Of a stretch of DNA of 5,744 nt, positions 4,934 through 5,744 are shown piece after piece. A program made the translations under genes and the position numbers. Origin of the DNA: Actinomycetes bacterium (GTDB lineage: Bacteria > Actinomycetota > Acidimicrobiia > Acidimicrobiales > Microtrichaceae); assembly GCA_023423215.1 (NCBI GenBank), contig JAFAFZ010000263.1:1-5744 (forward strand), given 5' to 3'. The stretch's first letter is position 1. Each line of letters starts with the position of its first letter. The notes beneath the pieces were generated by a model that worked only from the letters and a program-made list of their open reading frames with translations, was not told the DNA's origin and did no database searches.

Positions 4934-5710
4934 ATGGAAGCCCCGGAGCCCCTCGACGCCGCCACCGATCGGATCGTGCGCTCGGCCATGCTCGTCGGCC
5001 TGGTCCCGGCGGTCGTGCTGGGCCTGCTGCTCGTGCTGGTGCACCCGCTCGTCGGCCTGCTGGCCCTGGTCGTGGTGGCCGGCGGATGGGCGTTCGCCGT
5101 GTCGGCCCGCGTGCGCGGCGCCCGCTCGTCGCTGATCGACCCCCTCGGCGGCGCGCCGCTGCGAGCGGGTCAGGAGCCCCGCCTCGAGAACCTGCTCGAC
5201 GGGCTGACCGTCACCGGCGGTGTGAGCCGACCCGAGGTGCGCGTGCGCCCGGACAGCTCGATGAACGCCCTGGTGGCCGCGGACGGCGACGGCGCGACGC
5301 TCGTCCTGACCCAGGGCCTGGTCGAGGGACTGGGTCGCGTCGAGCTCGAAGGCGTGCTCGCGAACCTGCTGGGACGCCAGCGCGACGGCTCGGCGCGCTA
5401 CGCGACCGTGGTGACCGCCCTGCACGGCACCGGCAGCCGCGGCAGCCGCCTGCTGCTGCGCGGCCTGGGGGAGCAGCGCTCGGTGCGTTCGGACCTGGCC
5501 GCGGTCGACATGACCCGCTATCCGCCGGGCCTGATCGCCGCGCTCGGCGAGATGACCCGTGCAGGCACCGAGGTGCCCGACGTGTCCGCCCGGTCGGTGC
5601 CGATGTGGCTGGCGTCGCCGCTGGCCACCACCGAGACCGTGGACGCGTCGCTCGCGGCGTCGACGATGCAGCCGCTCGCGCTGCGCATCGCGGTGCTCGA
5701 AGAGCTGTGA
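4934..5710 (+). CDS. Membrane-anchored M48 (HtpX-like) peptidase homologue lacking the zinc site
   Basis: A 258-residue protein with two adjoining N-terminal transmembrane helices (about 17-36 and 38-57), then a soluble domain laid out like an M48 metallopeptidase: E-P-R-L-E-N-L-L (family: E-P-x-L-x-x-L), R-P-E-V-R-V-R-P-D-S-S-M-N-A-L-V-A, L-V-L-T-Q-G-L-V-E-G-L, then V-E-L-E-G-V-L-A. Where active members have H-E-x-x-H, this protein has N144-L-L-G-R148. The downstream E-x-x-x-D zinc motif reads S183-V-R-S-D187, so the Glu ligand is Ser, although D187 and the following L-A-A-V-D-M-T-R-Y-P-P-G-L-I-A-A-L match the family. No peptidase activity is expected. The frame is intact to its stop, so it looks like a maintained pseudoenzyme and not a decaying gene. 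The role is unknown; a scaffold or regulatory function at the membrane is inference. The M48 assignment rests on reading by eye. Confidence 0.75.
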   Translation: MEAPEPLDAATDRIVRSAMLVGLVPAVVLGLLLVLVHPLVGLLALVVVAGGWAFAVSARVRGARSSLIDPLGGAPLRAGQEPRLENLLDGLTVTGGVSRPEVRVRPDSSMNALVAADGDGATLVLTQGLVEGLGRVELEGVLANLLGRQRDGSARYATVVTALHGTGSRGSRLLLRGLGEQRSVRSDLAAVDMTRYPPGLIAALGEMTRAGTEVPDVSARSVPMWLASPLATTETVDASLAASTMQPLALRIAVLEEL

Positions 5711-5744
5711 TCCGACCGACCCGGCGCGACGCGCGCCGTCCTGC
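5707..5744 (+). CDS. Possible start of the next gene (runs off the window)
   Basis: A GTG at 5707 overlaps the TGA at 5708-5710 in a GTGA arrangement, and its frame stays open to the end of the window (12 codons, Arg-rich, starting M-I-R-P-T-R-R-D). Too short to identify. The overlap is the only positive evidence. Confidence 0.25.
   Translation, partial: MIRPTRRDARRP

Noticed and set aside
2605..4989. 794-codon open frame on the minus strand
   Set aside because: It spans pgsA, patA and pimA antisense. Its translation is low-complexity (Arg, Gly, Asp, Val, Gln-rich), typical of antisense frames in GC-rich DNA, and shows no domain.
4934..5710. Active HtpX-type zinc protease
   Set aside because: H-E-x-x-H is replaced by N-L-L-G-R and the Glu ligand by Ser, so zinc cannot be bound in the usual way.
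1..5744. tRNA or rRNA genes, CRISPR array, insertion sequence or prophage
   Set aside because: No cloverleaf, spaced direct repeats, transposase or terminal inverted repeats were seen; base composition appears uniform by eye.

Overview
This 5.7-kb window is very GC-rich and encodes everything recognisable on the + strand, tightly packed, with several GTG starts. It reads as an actinobacterial chromosome carrying the phosphatidylinositol mannoside (PIM) locus. The order is thrS (3' end), HIT-family nucleotide phosphorylase, small membrane protein, pgsA-type CDP-alcohol phosphatidyltransferase, patA-like acyltransferase, pimA-like mannosyltransferase. This matches the mycobacterial thrS-Rv2613c-pgsA1-Rv2611c-pimA order, except that an unfamiliar two-helix membrane protein sits between the HIT gene and pgsA. 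A deep-branching, non-mycolate actinobacterium (for example Acidimicrobiia) is my best guess; this is inference, not shown by the sequence.

Layout. Positions 1-1924 hold the thrS 3' end, the HIT gene (5-nt gap) and the membrane protein (ATGA overlap), which look like one unit. A 121-bp spacer (1925-2045) follows. It holds two abutting hairpins, a -10-like hexamer, a perfect 20-bp palindrome and a good Shine-Dalgarno sequence, and is the clearest promoter/operator region in the window. Positions 2046-4812 hold pgsA, the acyltransferase and pimA with 10- and 9-nt gaps, as expected for co-expressed enzymes. A second 121-bp spacer (4813-4933) contains three copies of a 9-nt GC-rich repeat, a short hairpin and a possible leaderless promoter. 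Positions 4934-5710 encode a two-helix membrane protein that resembles an M48 (HtpX-like) peptidase domain but lacks the zinc-binding residues. A further gene may start at 5707 by a GTGA overlap and run off the window.

How it works together. PgsA would make phosphatidylinositol phosphate from CDP-diacylglycerol and inositol phosphate. After dephosphorylation by an enzyme not present here, PimA would mannosylate PI to PIM1, and the PatA-like enzyme would acylate the mannose. All act at the cytoplasmic face of the membrane. ThrS and the HIT phosphorylase are housekeeping neighbours. The PIM core is well known. The less familiar items are the M48-like pseudoprotease, the small membrane protein and the palindromic operator in front of pgsA.
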